DNA of 64,000 bases from an uncultured Eubacteriales bacterium. GTDB taxonomy: Bacteria > Bacillota > Clostridia > Oscillospirales > Acutalibacteraceae. The stretch's first letter is position 1, and the number at the start of each line of letters is the position of its first letter. Positions 50,409 through 58,643 of this stretch are shown here, piece by piece. The notes under the pieces are model-generated. The model saw only the letters and a list, made by a program, of their open reading frames with translations, was not told the DNA's origin and did not search any database. The position numbers and the translations under genes are program-made. Where the stretch lies: the NCBI GenBank assembly GCA_934454125.1, contig CAKSFA010000006.1, forward strand, positions 1 through 64,000, written 5' to 3'.

Positions 50409-50933
50409 CAATTCTGTCATAAGCCAATGCTACCCCAAATCCGTCTATTCTAAAAAGCCCTGCCCATTCTGTCGCAAAACAGGGGGTTTTACGAAATTTG
50501 TAAATTTTTTGTGAATAAACTGTGACTGTTTTCCACAAATTTCCCATCAATTTTCACAAAACCTCACCGACCAAAAATGGCAGCGCTTTTTTGGCAATCC
50601 CGCCCAATCCGTCAAACATCTCTCCGTGCCTTCTTCCACTACACACGCTTTTTTATCTTATATCTGCAACAATTCAAAACTTTCCTGATTAATATTGCAA
50701 TTCTCGTGGGCTTCAACTTTACACCGCTTTCCCAAATCGTCTCAGCCCACGCAATGCCTCAATTTCCGCCTTTTTCAGCACGCTCCGTCCATTTTTTCAA
50801 AAAAACCATCCATGCCATTCCAAATCCGTTCTCAACCTCCATCTTTCCAATCGATTTTTAATACGCCATGTTGCCAAGCGCGAATTGTTCCCAACTAAAA
50901 GTATGACTCCGCTTCATTCCCAAAGTCACCCAT

Positions 50934-50966
50934 CAAAAAAGAGCAGAATTTCTCCTGCTCCAAATA
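50934..50966 (-). terminator. Terminator-like hairpin downstream of the tandem repeat
   Basis: Minus strand GAGCAG-GAGAAATT-CTGCTC followed by TTTTTTG. No minus-strand gene ends close to it, so it would terminate a transcript passing through the tandem repeats, perhaps from the Cys-rich peptide gene. Confidence 0.72.
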
Positions 50967-50980
50967 CAACAAATCATTTT

Positions 50981-51160
50981 TTCCTTCACCAACCCCCCGG
51001 TGCCGACTATATCATAGATCCATAGAAATATTCCAATAAACTTAATATAAGCATTTGTTTTTCTTATAAAGATATGATTTATGAACACAAAATAGTATTT
51101 CATAGTTGCAAACGGGTATAAAAATTACACACCACATCTCCTCGGTGCAAAGTGTAAACT
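50981..51160. repeat. Tandem repeat copy A (180 bp)
   Basis: Starts TTCCTTCACC and contains GGTGCCGACTATATCATAG (50999 on). It aligns along its full length with copy B at about 90% identity by eye. On the minus strand it includes a frame MKYYFVFINHIFIRKTNAY that continues to a stop beyond the repeat. Confidence 0.9.
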
Positions 51161-51338
51161 TCCCTTCACCCCCCCGGTGCCGACTATATCATAGATCCAT
51201 AGAAATATTCCAATGAACTTAATATAAGCGTTTTGTTTTCTTATAAAGATTTGATTTATGAATATAAAACAGTATTTCATGGTTGTAAACAGGTATAAAA
51301 AATTACACACCACATCTCCTCGGTGAAAAGCGTAAACT
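51161..51338. repeat. Tandem repeat copy B (178 bp)
   Basis: Second unit, starting TCCCTTCACC, followed at 51339-51348 by the first bases of a third unit (TCCCTTCGCC). The minus-strand frame here begins MKYCFIFINQIFIRKQNAY and ends in the neighbouring unit. Several differences from copy A are third-codon changes or conservative, but the short length makes this weak evidence for coding. Confidence 0.9.
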
Positions 51339-51429
51339 TCCCTTCGCCAAGATTGCTGCTATGACATTCCAAATCCCGCCGCCATCCAGATTGCACACTG
51401 ATTTTTGAACAAACTGTAAACAAAGGCCG

Positions 51430-51490
51430 TTTTTGGTTCCAAAGTGCAGGTTTGTGGTCACAAAACAGCACATTATGGCACAAATTCATG
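51430..51490 (+). repeat. Degenerate 21-bp-phased triplet (relative of 238-305)
   Basis: GGTTCC (51435), GGTCAC (51456) and GGCACA (51477) are exactly 21 bp apart; the first is preceded by GTTTTT and followed by AAAGTG, as in the copy near the left edge of the window. Confidence 0.55.
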
Positions 51491-51519
51491 AACGATTTTT
51501 GAACAGAATTCTGTTTGCC

Positions 51520-51735
51520 TCAAAGTGCAAATTCATCTTTGTCAAACGAGCCAAGCACCGGTTGCGTCTTTGGTTTTCTCAGCAATGGATCGTATGAAAA
51601 CCGCTTACATACGCCGTTTTCATCGATTTTGCATCCCGCAGTGCAGGTCACGTTTGGCAGCGCTGGAGTCGCATTTTTGCTGCAATATGCGCAGTCCGGT
51701 TTAATATCTGCCCCAAACAGTCGTTTTTGAGCCAT
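51520..51735 (-). CDS. Small cysteine-rich protein, probable zinc binder
   Basis: A 71-residue protein starting MAQKRLFGADIKPDCAYC. Five cysteines (15, 18, 31, 35, 43) include a CxxC pair and a CxxxC pair, suggesting a small zinc ribbon. The C-terminal CKRFSYDPLLRKPK and KDEFAL recall short uncharacterised clostridial proteins, but I cannot name a family. ATG at 51735 follows AGAAGGG. It lies 50 bases after ylbJ on the same strand, so it may be co-expressed during sporulation. Confidence 0.75.
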   Translation of the reverse strand: MAQKRLFGADIKPDCAYCSKNATPALPNVTCTAGCKIDENGVCKRFSYDPLLRKPKTQPVLGSFDKDEFAL

Positions 51736-51785
51736 ATGCACCCTTCTTTCTTCCATTTTTTGTTCATTATATCATAAACAGCTTG

Positions 51786-52904
51786 CTATTTCCATCCTTT
51801 TTTTCGTTGAAATCCCACACAAATTATGAACAAAATGCAACAAATCACCAATGCGATCCCCGCCGGCAACGAATAAGAAATAGTCCCCGAAATCGGCTGA
51901 GAAATCGTGTGAAAAACAGCTTGATCCGGCACCTTAAAATACGCTGAAAACGGCGCAACAGCGAGGGCTGTGAGCATTCCATGCACCGCCCGAAACACCA
52001 CAAATTTCCACTTGCAAACACCGCATTTCCCACTGCAGGCCAGCACCTGCAACAGCACACAAATTCCCCCAAATCCCAACCCAAAAGCGAACAACCATAC
52101 TGGTGCCCCCAGTGCTGCGGCATCCACACAGCCTGTAGTGATTTCGAGCAAAAATCCCGGCAAAGCCGCCGCTACAGAAGTCGGCAAACGTAGGCACAGC
52201 AAGGCTTTGCACAATATTTGCATTACACCGCAAGCATGCAGCAAATCCGCAAATGCTGCGCATACAATCACAAAACTGCTCATGCTCAGCAGCCCGCGGG
52301 CAGCGCTTGCAACAGCCTCCACCAGCGGTGCTGCGCATGCCTGCTTGGCAATATTTTCGGTCGGTGCTGGGTACTTTTTCCATCGTGCATACAATCCCAA
52401 TGCAGCTCCCAAAGCCAGCAGAGAAGCCGCTTGTGCGCAAAATAGCAGCACGCCGGCTGCAGTACTTTGCAACAGCGTGCCACCCACAACGCTTACGGTA
52501 AAAGCCGGTCCGCCGCATACACAAAAATATAGTATTCTCCGCGCCTGCTCTGGTGTAATGGCGCCTTGTCGCAGCAATGCTGCACAGCCTCGCGCACCAA
52601 CCGGGTAGCCGCCGATAATGCCCATCAGCAGCACAGTGCCAGCGCTTCCAGGCAGATAAAATAACGCGTGCATCCCTAGTCCAAGCGCTTTGCCAAGTCG
52701 CTGAGCCAGGCCAGAAGTCGTCAAATATGACGACAGCACCAAAAATGGAAACAGAGATGGAATCAGTGTATACAAGCAGTAAGAAATACCACGTTCCGCA
52801 CCACTTTTCACTGCCTGAGGAAAAACCAGAATTCCTGCTGCACAAGCAGCGCAGAACAGGCATAATAGGGTGGTTTTGCATGCATCTGCAATGTGAGTAC
52901 GCAT
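51786..52904 (-). CDS. ylbJ: Sporulation integral membrane protein YlbJ
   Basis: A 372-residue polytopic protein with about eight to ten helices, including the nucleoside-recognition-type pattern LIPSLFPFLVLSSYL (about 49-63), GIIGGYPVGARGCAALL, CGGPAFTVSVVGGTLL (about 130-145), and LPGFLLEITTGC. YlbJ is a mother-cell protein needed for heat-resistant spores. Strong RBS AAAGGAG before ATG 52904. Divergent from yqfC, another sporulation gene. Confidence 0.93.
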   Translation of the reverse strand: MRTHIADACKTTLLCLFCAACAAGILVFPQAVKSGAERGISYCLYTLIPSLFPFLVLSSYLTTSGLAQRLGKALGLGMHALFYLPGSAGTVLLMGIIGGYPVGARGCAALLRQGAITPEQARRILYFCVCGGPAFTVSVVGGTLLQSTAAGVLLFCAQAASLLALGAALGLYARWKKYPAPTENIAKQACAAPLVEAVASAARGLLSMSSFVIVCAAFADLLHACGVMQILCKALLCLRLPTSVAAALPGFLLEITTGCVDAAALGAPVWLFAFGLGFGGICVLLQVLACSGKCGVCKWKFVVFRAVHGMLTALAVAPFSAYFKVPDQAVFHTISQPISGTISYSLPAGIALVICCILFIICVGFQRKKGWK

Positions 52905-52958
52905 AAAAAACTCCTTTCCGACAAGAGTCGGTTTCTTTGTTTATCTATATGTCAAACG

Positions 52959-52988
52959 GTGATTTTTATTGCCCAAGGTGCATAATCT
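52959..52988 (+). promoter_or_regulatory. Possible sigma-E-like promoter of yqfCD
   Basis: CATAATCT (52981-52988) resembles the sigma-E -10 (CATA...T), with a loose GTGATTTT about 14-15 bp upstream. Sigma-E control of yqfCD is known in Bacillus; the match here is weak. Confidence 0.35.
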
Positions 52989-53030
52989 TTGTGAGAAGAT
53001 TATTACTTTCAGAAAGAGCGGGTGGTTACA

Positions 53031-53342
53031 ATGAATCAGGCACAGCGCAGCGCAGGCAGGCGCAAAGATCGTGAGATGGCGCGTGGGCTGCAAAAAATTG
53101 CGGGTGCACTGCAGTTGCCGGCAGCGGTGGTGGCGGGCACATCACATATGCAGCTTTGCGGAAACCGCGAAGCAGTATTGGAGGGCTGTAGTGGTATTGT
53201 AGAATATACACAGGAGATCGTACGAGTTAAAACAGGTAAATTTATTACCAAATTCAGCGGTAGAGAACTTGAAATCAAATGTCTACAAAGTGATTCACTG
53301 GTGGTGCAGGGCTTTATTCTGGCGATTGAATTTCAGTTTTGA
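53031..53342 (+). CDS. yqfC: Sporulation protein YqfC
   Basis: A 103-residue member of the YabP/YqfC family, mother-cell proteins of unknown biochemical role. The family pattern is LPAAVVAGTSHMQLCGNREAVL interrupted as in other members, then EGCSGIVEYTQEIVRVKTGK and IKCLQSDSLVVQGFILAIEF. ATG at 53031 is used; a GTG three codons earlier is an alternative. It lies nine bases before yqfD. Confidence 0.92.
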   Translation: MNQAQRSAGRRKDREMARGLQKIAGALQLPAAVVAGTSHMQLCGNREAVLEGCSGIVEYTQEIVRVKTGKFITKFSGRELEIKCLQSDSLVVQGFILAIEFQF

Positions 53343-53351
53343 GGTGATACG

Positions 53352-54545
53352 ATGTTTTTGTTGCGGATCCTGCGCTGGATTGCGGGCTATGTGGTATTTA
53401 CTATCCAAGGTAGCGGGCAGGAGCGGTTTTTGAATTTGTGCGCACGTTGTGGTTACACCGTTTGGAATATCAAGCGTACAGATTGTTTTTTTGTTTCCAT
53501 AGCACGTAGTAAGTACCGCCTGCTTAAAAACCCTGCACGCCAAACAGGGGTTAAAATTCGGGTATATCGTAAGTGTGGGCTGCCATTTCTACTGGGTAAA
53601 TTACCTAATTTTAGAAGTATGGCAGTTGGACTGGGTGTTTTTGCACTGGTGCTATGTTTTTTGTCCACACGAGTGTGGAGTATTCGTGTGCAGGGTAACG
53701 AGCGCATCAACGCCGATTTACTGCTGTTGACCGCAGAGGAAATGGGTTTGAAAGAAGGTATGGCAAGACAAAAGCTGGATACACTGGAGCTACAGAATCG
53801 TCTCATGCTGTCGTACCCGCAGATTGCGTGGATTTCATTGAATACCAGAGGCAGTACAGTAACGGTGTGTATTGGAGAAAAAGAGGATAAACCGGAAATT
53901 TGGAACAGTGACAGCAAGATTATGAATATTACTGCAGCAAAAGATGGGCAGGTGATTTATGTTGAGGCAACACACGGCACACCGCAGGTTAAAGCGGGTG
54001 ACGGTGTTGCCAAAGGGCAGTTATTGGTCAGCGGTATTACTGAGACCAAATACAGCAATCTGTTTACCCGCGCAACGGCCAGAGTCATTGCACGTGTTAA
54101 GCATAACTATGAGCTTTCAGTGCCGCTACAACAAGAGGTACTGGAACCTACTGGCACGGTGATTATCCGCTATGCGCTCAGGCTGTTTGGTTGTACAGTT
54201 CCGGTAACGCTGGAGACACAGCCGCAAAACCACGACGATTTCGTTTATGAGCGGGCATTGTCAATCCATCGTCTGCAAACTGAGCAGGCGGCATTACCGG
54301 CAACGGTATATGAAGAACGTTGGACTGAATCTCGCAAAACGATGGTAGAATACACACCGGAGCAAGCATTGGATCAGGCTCTCGACAAACTAGAACAACA
54401 GAGACAGGCCGAGATGTTGGAGGGCACACGCATTGTGACAAGTGAAATAACGCACGCAGTTGAAAATGGGCAGCTTGTGTTACGTGCACAGGAGATTTGG
54501 GAAGAAAATATTGCACAGGAAACCGAAATTTATATCGAAACATAG
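53352..54545 (+). CDS. yqfD: Sporulation protein YqfD
   Basis: A 397-residue protein with a cytoplasmic N-terminal part (LCARCGYTVWNIKR, FVSIARSKYRLLKN), one helix at about 93-114, and a large outer domain with VQGNERINADLLLL, SYPQIAWISLNTRGSTVTV and DGQVIYVEATHGTPQVKAGD. YqfD is a mother-cell sporulation protein; the POTRA-like start of the outer domain (VQGNERIN) suggests protein-protein contacts. RBS GAGGTGATACG. Confidence 0.93.
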   Translation: MFLLRILRWIAGYVVFTIQGSGQERFLNLCARCGYTVWNIKRTDCFFVSIARSKYRLLKNPARQTGVKIRVYRKCGLPFLLGKLPNFRSMAVGLGVFALVLCFLSTRVWSIRVQGNERINADLLLLTAEEMGLKEGMARQKLDTLELQNRLMLSYPQIAWISLNTRGSTVTVCIGEKEDKPEIWNSDSKIMNITAAKDGQVIYVEATHGTPQVKAGDGVAKGQLLVSGITETKYSNLFTRATARVIARVKHNYELSVPLQQEVLEPTGTVIIRYALRLFGCTVPVTLETQPQNHDDFVYERALSIHRLQTEQAALPATVYEERWTESRKTMVEYTPEQALDQALDKLEQQRQAEMLEGTRIVTSEITHAVENGQLVLRAQEIWEENIAQETEIYIET

Positions 54546-54584
54546 TGTTTTTACGGCAAGGCAAGAAAAAATGTAATAAAATGC

Positions 54585-54613
54585 GTGACGGAATCGGGAA
54601 TTTATGTTATACT
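54585..54613 (+). promoter_or_regulatory. Promoter of the phoH-ybeY-dgkA-era cluster
   Basis: GTGACG (54585-54590), 17 bp, TATACT (54608-54613). It separates vegetative expression of phoH and downstream genes from the sporulation pair upstream. Confidence 0.65.
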
Positions 54614-54682
54614 CTGTGATATACTGCTAACAGAAGTATCATTCATTTTTTTGGGCACAGTTTTGTGTATAAAGGTGATGGA

Positions 54683-55645
54683 ATGTTCGAACAACGCATT
54701 GATATCGACCGCATGGAACAGGCAGTTGCCTTGTTTGGCAGCTTTGATGAAAACGCAAAGCTGCTTGAACAGGTATACGGTGTGAAAATTGTGGGCAGAG
54801 ATGCTGAAATTAAGGTTTCTGGTGCGCCGGAGGCTGTTGCCAAAGCAGTTAAAACGTTAGAGAGTCTGCTTAGCCTAGTGAATAGAGGAGAAGCACTCAG
54901 TGAGCAGAATGTGCGCTATTGCATTTCAATGGTAAACGAGGGTAGCACAGAGAAAATCGAAACACTGGCAGGTGATTGTATTTGCGTAACAGCAAAAGGC
55001 AAGCCGGTAAAACCGAAAACCTTTGGTCAAAAAAACTATTGCAGCACAATTAAAGAGAACACAATCACCATTGGTGTAGGCCCTGCTGGCACAGGAAAGA
55101 CGTATCTTGCCGTTGCTATGGCTGTTACTGCATTTCGTGCGCAGCAGGTGAACCGTATTATTTTGACAAGACCAGCGGTGGAAGCAGGAGAAAAATTGGG
55201 TTTTTTGCCGGGGGATTTGCAGCAAAAAGTGGATCCGTATCTGCGACCGCTGTATGATGCCTTGTTCGATATGCTGGGTGCTGAAACGTACCAAAAATAT
55301 TTAGAGCGCGGTAATATTGAGGTAGCACCGCTGGCTTATATGCGAGGCAGAACGCTGGACGACAGCTTTATTATTTTAGACGAAGCGCAAAATACAACGC
55401 CTGAGCAGATGAAAATGTTTTTAACACGCTTGGGTTTTAATTCCAAGATGGTCATTACCGGTGATATTACACAAATCGATTTACCGGATGGACGAAAATC
55501 TGGACTGCGGGATGTGATGCAAGTACTACGACAGGTAGACGATATTGCACAGGTGCAGTTTAGTGAAAAAGACGTAGTGCGCCACAAACTGGTGCAGGAT
55601 ATCATAAAAGCTTATGAGGAGCGAGAACGAAAGGGGAAAAAATAG
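54683..55645 (+). CDS. phoH: PhoH-family ATPase (YbeZ type)
   Basis: A 320-residue RNA-associated NTPase usually paired with YbeY. An N-terminal KH-like region (about 1-80) precedes the P-loop GVGPAGTGKTYLAVAMAV (about 132-149), VNRIILTRPAVEAGEKLGFL, MRGRTLDDSFIILDEAQN (Walker B) and GDITQIDLP. The start at 54683 follows AAAGGTGATGG. It is followed after one base by ybeY. Confidence 0.95.
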   Translation: MFEQRIDIDRMEQAVALFGSFDENAKLLEQVYGVKIVGRDAEIKVSGAPEAVAKAVKTLESLLSLVNRGEALSEQNVRYCISMVNEGSTEKIETLAGDCICVTAKGKPVKPKTFGQKNYCSTIKENTITIGVGPAGTGKTYLAVAMAVTAFRAQQVNRIILTRPAVEAGEKLGFLPGDLQQKVDPYLRPLYDALFDMLGAETYQKYLERGNIEVAPLAYMRGRTLDDSFIILDEAQNTTPEQMKMFLTRLGFNSKMVITGDITQIDLPDGRKSGLRDVMQVLRQVDDIAQVQFSEKDVVRHKLVQDIIKAYEERERKGKK

Positions 55646-55646
55646 C

Positions 55647-56156
55647 GTGGAAAAAATCAGAGTGATTATTCGCAATGACCAGAAGGAGGTCAAAATCCCC
55701 ACGGGACTGCGTATGCTGGTGCGCCGTTGCTGCAACGCAGTGCTGCGTATGGAGGAGTTTGATGCTCCCGCAGAAATCAGCGTGACATTTGTGGACAACC
55801 AGCAGATTCAGCAACTCAACAAAGAGTACCGCAAAAAAGACGCACCAACAGATGTGTTGTCTTTTCCTATGGGAGAGAAGGGAAACTACGATATCAACCA
55901 TGATACCGGTGCAAAAATTTTGGGCGATGTGATTATCTCAATGGAAAAAGCTGTGGAGCAAGCGGAGCGTTTTGACCATAGTTTGGAACGTGAAGTTGGC
56001 TATTTAACAGCACATTCGATACTGCATTTGTTGGGCTATGACCATGAAAAAGGCGGCATTGACCGTGTGCGGATGCGGGAAAAAGAGGAGCAGGTGATGA
56101 CGCGGTTGGGGCTACCCAGTTCCAGCAGCTATGTACTGGAAGAGGATGAGGCATAA
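55647..56156 (+). CDS. ybeY: Endoribonuclease YbeY (rRNA maturation factor)
   Basis: A 169-residue zinc metallo-RNase needed for 16S rRNA 3' processing and ribosome quality control. The family's H-x3-H-x5-H zinc site is HSILHLLGYDH (about 126-136), preceded by RKKDAPTDVLSFPM and LGDVIISMEKA. GTG start, one base after the phoH stop, with AAAGGGGA upstream; the frame is open further upstream only inside phoH. Confidence 0.96.
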   Translation: MEKIRVIIRNDQKEVKIPTGLRMLVRRCCNAVLRMEEFDAPAEISVTFVDNQQIQQLNKEYRKKDAPTDVLSFPMGEKGNYDINHDTGAKILGDVIISMEKAVEQAERFDHSLEREVGYLTAHSILHLLGYDHEKGGIDRVRMREKEEQVMTRLGLPSSSSYVLEEDEA

Positions 56157-56158
56157 CT

Positions 56159-56653
56159 GTGCATTTTTTCAAAGGGTTTCAGGCTGCGTTTCGTGGTCTT
56201 ATATATTGCATCAATCATGAACGGAATATGCGGATTCATACAGTGGCAGCGCTGTATGTATTCGTTTTTTCATTCTTTTTTGAAATTCCACCGGCAGGGT
56301 ATGCTGTATTGTTTACACTGTTTGGAGTTGTAATGGCGCTGGAGGTTGTCAATACTGGCCTGGAAGCATTAGCAGACCGTATTTCGCCAGGTTACAGTCA
56401 TGTGGTAAAGGTAGTCAAAGATATTGCAGCGGGTGCAGTTTTGGTGATGGTGGTGTTTGCCGTTGCAATTGCAGTAGTATTGTTTTGGCAGCCCAAGGGC
56501 TTTGTAGGTATTTATCGTTATTTTTGTCAGGACATGCCGATTATGTGGCTGCCGTTTATAATAGTTTCTGTTTGTAGTCTTTGGTATATTGCAAAAGGGC
56601 CGATGGGTATGAAAAATTTCTTTTTGCGGCATAAAAAATTTGAACAGGAATAA
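56159..56653 (+). CDS. dgkA: Diacylglycerol/undecaprenol kinase
   Basis: A 164-residue membrane kinase that recycles undecaprenol in Gram-positives. FQAAFRGLIYCINHERNMRIH (split at helix 1) and ALEVVNTGLEALADRISP with the catalytic Glu-Asn (about 60-77) are the family signature. The C-terminal ~60 residues add two helices and a basic tail beyond the usual ~120-130 residue enzyme. GTG start, two bases after ybeY. Confidence 0.93.
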   Translation: MHFFKGFQAAFRGLIYCINHERNMRIHTVAALYVFVFSFFFEIPPAGYAVLFTLFGVVMALEVVNTGLEALADRISPGYSHVVKVVKDIAAGAVLVMVVFAVAIAVVLFWQPKGFVGIYRYFCQDMPIMWLPFIIVSVCSLWYIAKGPMGMKNFFLRHKKFEQE

Positions 56654-56665
56654 GGGGATGTTGTT

Positions 56666-57628
56666 TTGCAGAAAAAGGAGCAAGTGCAGAAAAATGGTAT
56701 TGCTGCAGCAAAGCTGAATGAAGATGACCGTGGAGCATTTGTGGCGATTGTAGGTAGACCGAATGTCGGCAAGTCTTCATTGCTCAATACAATGGTAGGG
56801 CAGAAAATTGCTATTGTTTCTGGTAAACCGCAAACAACGCGCACCAAAATTATGGGGGTGTTGACCCGCGGAAAAAATCAACTGGTATTTTTAGATACAC
56901 CGGGATTGCATAAACCGCGTACTGCACTGGGACAATATATGGTCAAATCTATTACAGAATCGGTGGCGGGCGTGGATGCGTGTCTGCTGGTAGTGGAGGC
57001 TGGCAAGCCTGTTTCACAAGCGGACAGAGATTTAATTGAAAAGTTTCAGGCGTTGAGATTGCCGGCACTGCTGGCAGTCAATAAAGTGGATGCCATTGCA
57101 AATAAAACAGTGTTAATGGAACAAATCACTGCATATACAGCATTGTTTGATTTTGCGGCTGTGGTTCCGGTTTCAGCGATAACGGGCAGCGGTGTACAAG
57201 ATCTGATTGCTGAGTTGGAACAGCTTTGTCAGCCGGGAGGGCATTTTTTTGCTTCCGATGCGCTGACAGATCAACCAGAGCGTGTGATTGCAGCTGAAAT
57301 CGTGCGTGAGAAGCTGTTGCGTTTACTTGATAAAGAAATTCCCCATGGTGTGGCGGTTACCATAGAGCGCATGAAGGAGCGGGAAAACTGCCCGGAAATG
57401 CTGGATGTGGAAGCAGTGATTTACTGTGAGCGGGATAATCATAAGGGAATTATAATTGGTAAACAAGGCGCAATGCTCAAGCGTGTAGGTATCTATGCCA
57501 GGGAAGATATGGAGCGTTTTTTTGACTGCAAGGTGAATTTGCAGCTCTGGGTTAAAGTGAAAGAAGACTGGCGTAATCGTGCGCAGATTCTGCAAAGGCT
57601 TGGCTATGGGAAAAATGAACATTTTTAA
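56666..57628 (+). CDS. era: GTPase Era
   Basis: A 320-residue GTPase for 30S subunit assembly. G1 is GRPNVGKSS (about 29-37), G2 PQTTRTKI, G3 DTPGLHKPR, G4 NKVD; the C-terminal KH domain contains IVIGKQGAMLKRVG-type sequence (IIIGKQGAMLKRVG, about 270-283). TTG start eight bases after AAGGGG. The ~20 residue charged N-terminal extension before the G domain is slightly longer than usual. Confidence 0.96.
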   Translation: MQKKEQVQKNGIAAAKLNEDDRGAFVAIVGRPNVGKSSLLNTMVGQKIAIVSGKPQTTRTKIMGVLTRGKNQLVFLDTPGLHKPRTALGQYMVKSITESVAGVDACLLVVEAGKPVSQADRDLIEKFQALRLPALLAVNKVDAIANKTVLMEQITAYTALFDFAAVVPVSAITGSGVQDLIAELEQLCQPGGHFFASDALTDQPERVIAAEIVREKLLRLLDKEIPHGVAVTIERMKERENCPEMLDVEAVIYCERDNHKGIIIGKQGAMLKRVGIYAREDMERFFDCKVNLQLWVKVKEDWRNRAQILQRLGYGKNEHF

Positions 57629-57746
57629 TTTTTTACCGTGGTAAGACTATTGTTAAAACCTGTTTTCGTATCCAAAAATTTGCTCTCATAACTGTTTGAT
57701 ACAGCGTGCATACTGTTTGTACAACAAGCAGAGAGCAGGTGCGGCA

Positions 57747-57914
57747 ATGGATACAGAGATAGCGTGGCAAATGTTTGCGCAAACAGGCAGAGTGCAGGAT
57801 TATCTGCGATATTGCCAGATAAAAGCGGGGTGCGACACCTGTACACAGGAGGGATTTGATGCAGATCAACACCGACGGACTGGTAATTGCGGAGAAAATT
57901 GTAGGGGAAAATGA
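57747..57914 (+). CDS. yqzL: YqzL-like small protein overlapping recO
   Basis: A 55-residue frame starting MDTEIAWQMFAQTGRVQDYL, which matches the short YqzL proteins encoded between era and recO in Bacillus (W..F.QTG....YL). It shares its final 56 bases with recO in another phase, so the C-terminal ~18 residues are constrained by recO. RBS AGAGCAGG is weak. Function unknown. Confidence 0.7.
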   Translation: MDTEIAWQMFAQTGRVQDYLRYCQIKAGCDTCTQEGFDADQHRRTGNCGENCRGK

Positions 57915-58623
57915 TCGTCTGATTACCTTGTTGACGCGGGATGAGGGGGTCATTCGTGCGTTTGCGCCGCTTGCCAAAACACTCAAAAGCAAGCAAAGTA
58001 GTGCAACGCAGTTGTTGTGTTATTCCCAGTTTGCCATTTACCGTGGACGGGACAAATATATTGTGAATGATGCGCAGCCATTGCAGGTGTTTTTTGATCT
58101 GCGTAGTGATATTGAAACAGTGGCTCTGGCGCAATATTTTTGTCAGCTTGCAGCGGTGTTGGCTCCGGCAGAAATGCCCGCGGGTGATTTTTTGCGCTTA
58201 GTGCTCAACGCACTGCATTTGTTGGCGCAAAAAAAACGACCTCACAACATTTTGAAAGCAGCGGTAGAAATGCGAATGCTTGCACTAGCCGGATATATGC
58301 CTGATTTTATCTGTTGCCAAGAATGCGGGGTATATCAAGTGCAAGACATGGTATTTTTGCCAGCTAGTGGCGTGATTTATTGCAGTGATTGCTATCACAA
58401 TGCTACAGAATTTGCGTTTCATGTTACACCGGGCATTATGACGGCGTTGCGCCATACGATATATGCCGATTTTGATAAAGTGTTTTCGTTTCAGTTGCCG
58501 CTGCAAGGGCAACGGCAACTTGCTGAAATTACAGAAGCTTATCTACTGCAAACGCTGGAACGGCGCTTTACCACTCTAGATTTTTATCATCAGGTAACAG
58601 AGTTCGCAGCGCAAACGAATTGA
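57859..58623 (+). CDS. recO: DNA repair protein RecO
   Basis: A 254-residue mediator that loads RecA with RecR. The N-terminal OB fold is MQINTDGLVIAEKIVGENDR onward (first 20 shown), and a four-cysteine zinc site follows in CCQECGVYQ (about 154-162) and YCSDCY (about 175-180). AGGAGG is seven bases before the ATG at 57859. It overlaps the yqzL-like gene and is followed by mutS2. Confidence 0.94.
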   Translation: MQINTDGLVIAEKIVGENDRLITLLTRDEGVIRAFAPLAKTLKSKQSSATQLLCYSQFAIYRGRDKYIVNDAQPLQVFFDLRSDIETVALAQYFCQLAAVLAPAEMPAGDFLRLVLNALHLLAQKKRPHNILKAAVEMRMLALAGYMPDFICCQECGVYQVQDMVFLPASGVIYCSDCYHNATEFAFHVTPGIMTALRHTIYADFDKVFSFQLPLQGQRQLAEITEAYLLQTLERRFTTLDFYHQVTEFAAQTN

Positions 58624-58643
58624 GGGATGGCATGGGAGATCAG

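Larger units (their letters stand above)
50214..51519. other. Repeat-rich non-coding island between thrS and the Cys-rich peptide gene
   Basis: About 1.3 kb without a convincing gene. It contains a cluster of TGTTGAAAAC motifs (50337-50408), a GTTTTCCACA site near 50528, a minus-strand terminator (50934-50966), a 178-180 bp tandem duplication (50981-51338) and a 21-bp-phased triplet (51430-51490). A 62-codon minus-strand frame (51125-51313) lies wholly inside the tandem repeat. Confidence 0.75.

Noticed and set aside
50214..50560. Chromosomal origin of replication
   Set aside because: DnaA-box-like motifs are degenerate, and dnaA, dnaN and rpmH are not near; kept only as a weak binding-site cluster.
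50981..51348. CRISPR-like array from the tandem repeats
   Set aside because: Units are about 180 bp with no unique spacers and there are only two of them.
51934..52881. Long minus-strand frame (315 codons) overlapping ylbJ in another phase
   Set aside because: ylbJ is a clear family member over the same bases; the alternative frame is Arg/Cys/Trp-rich with no recognisable domain.
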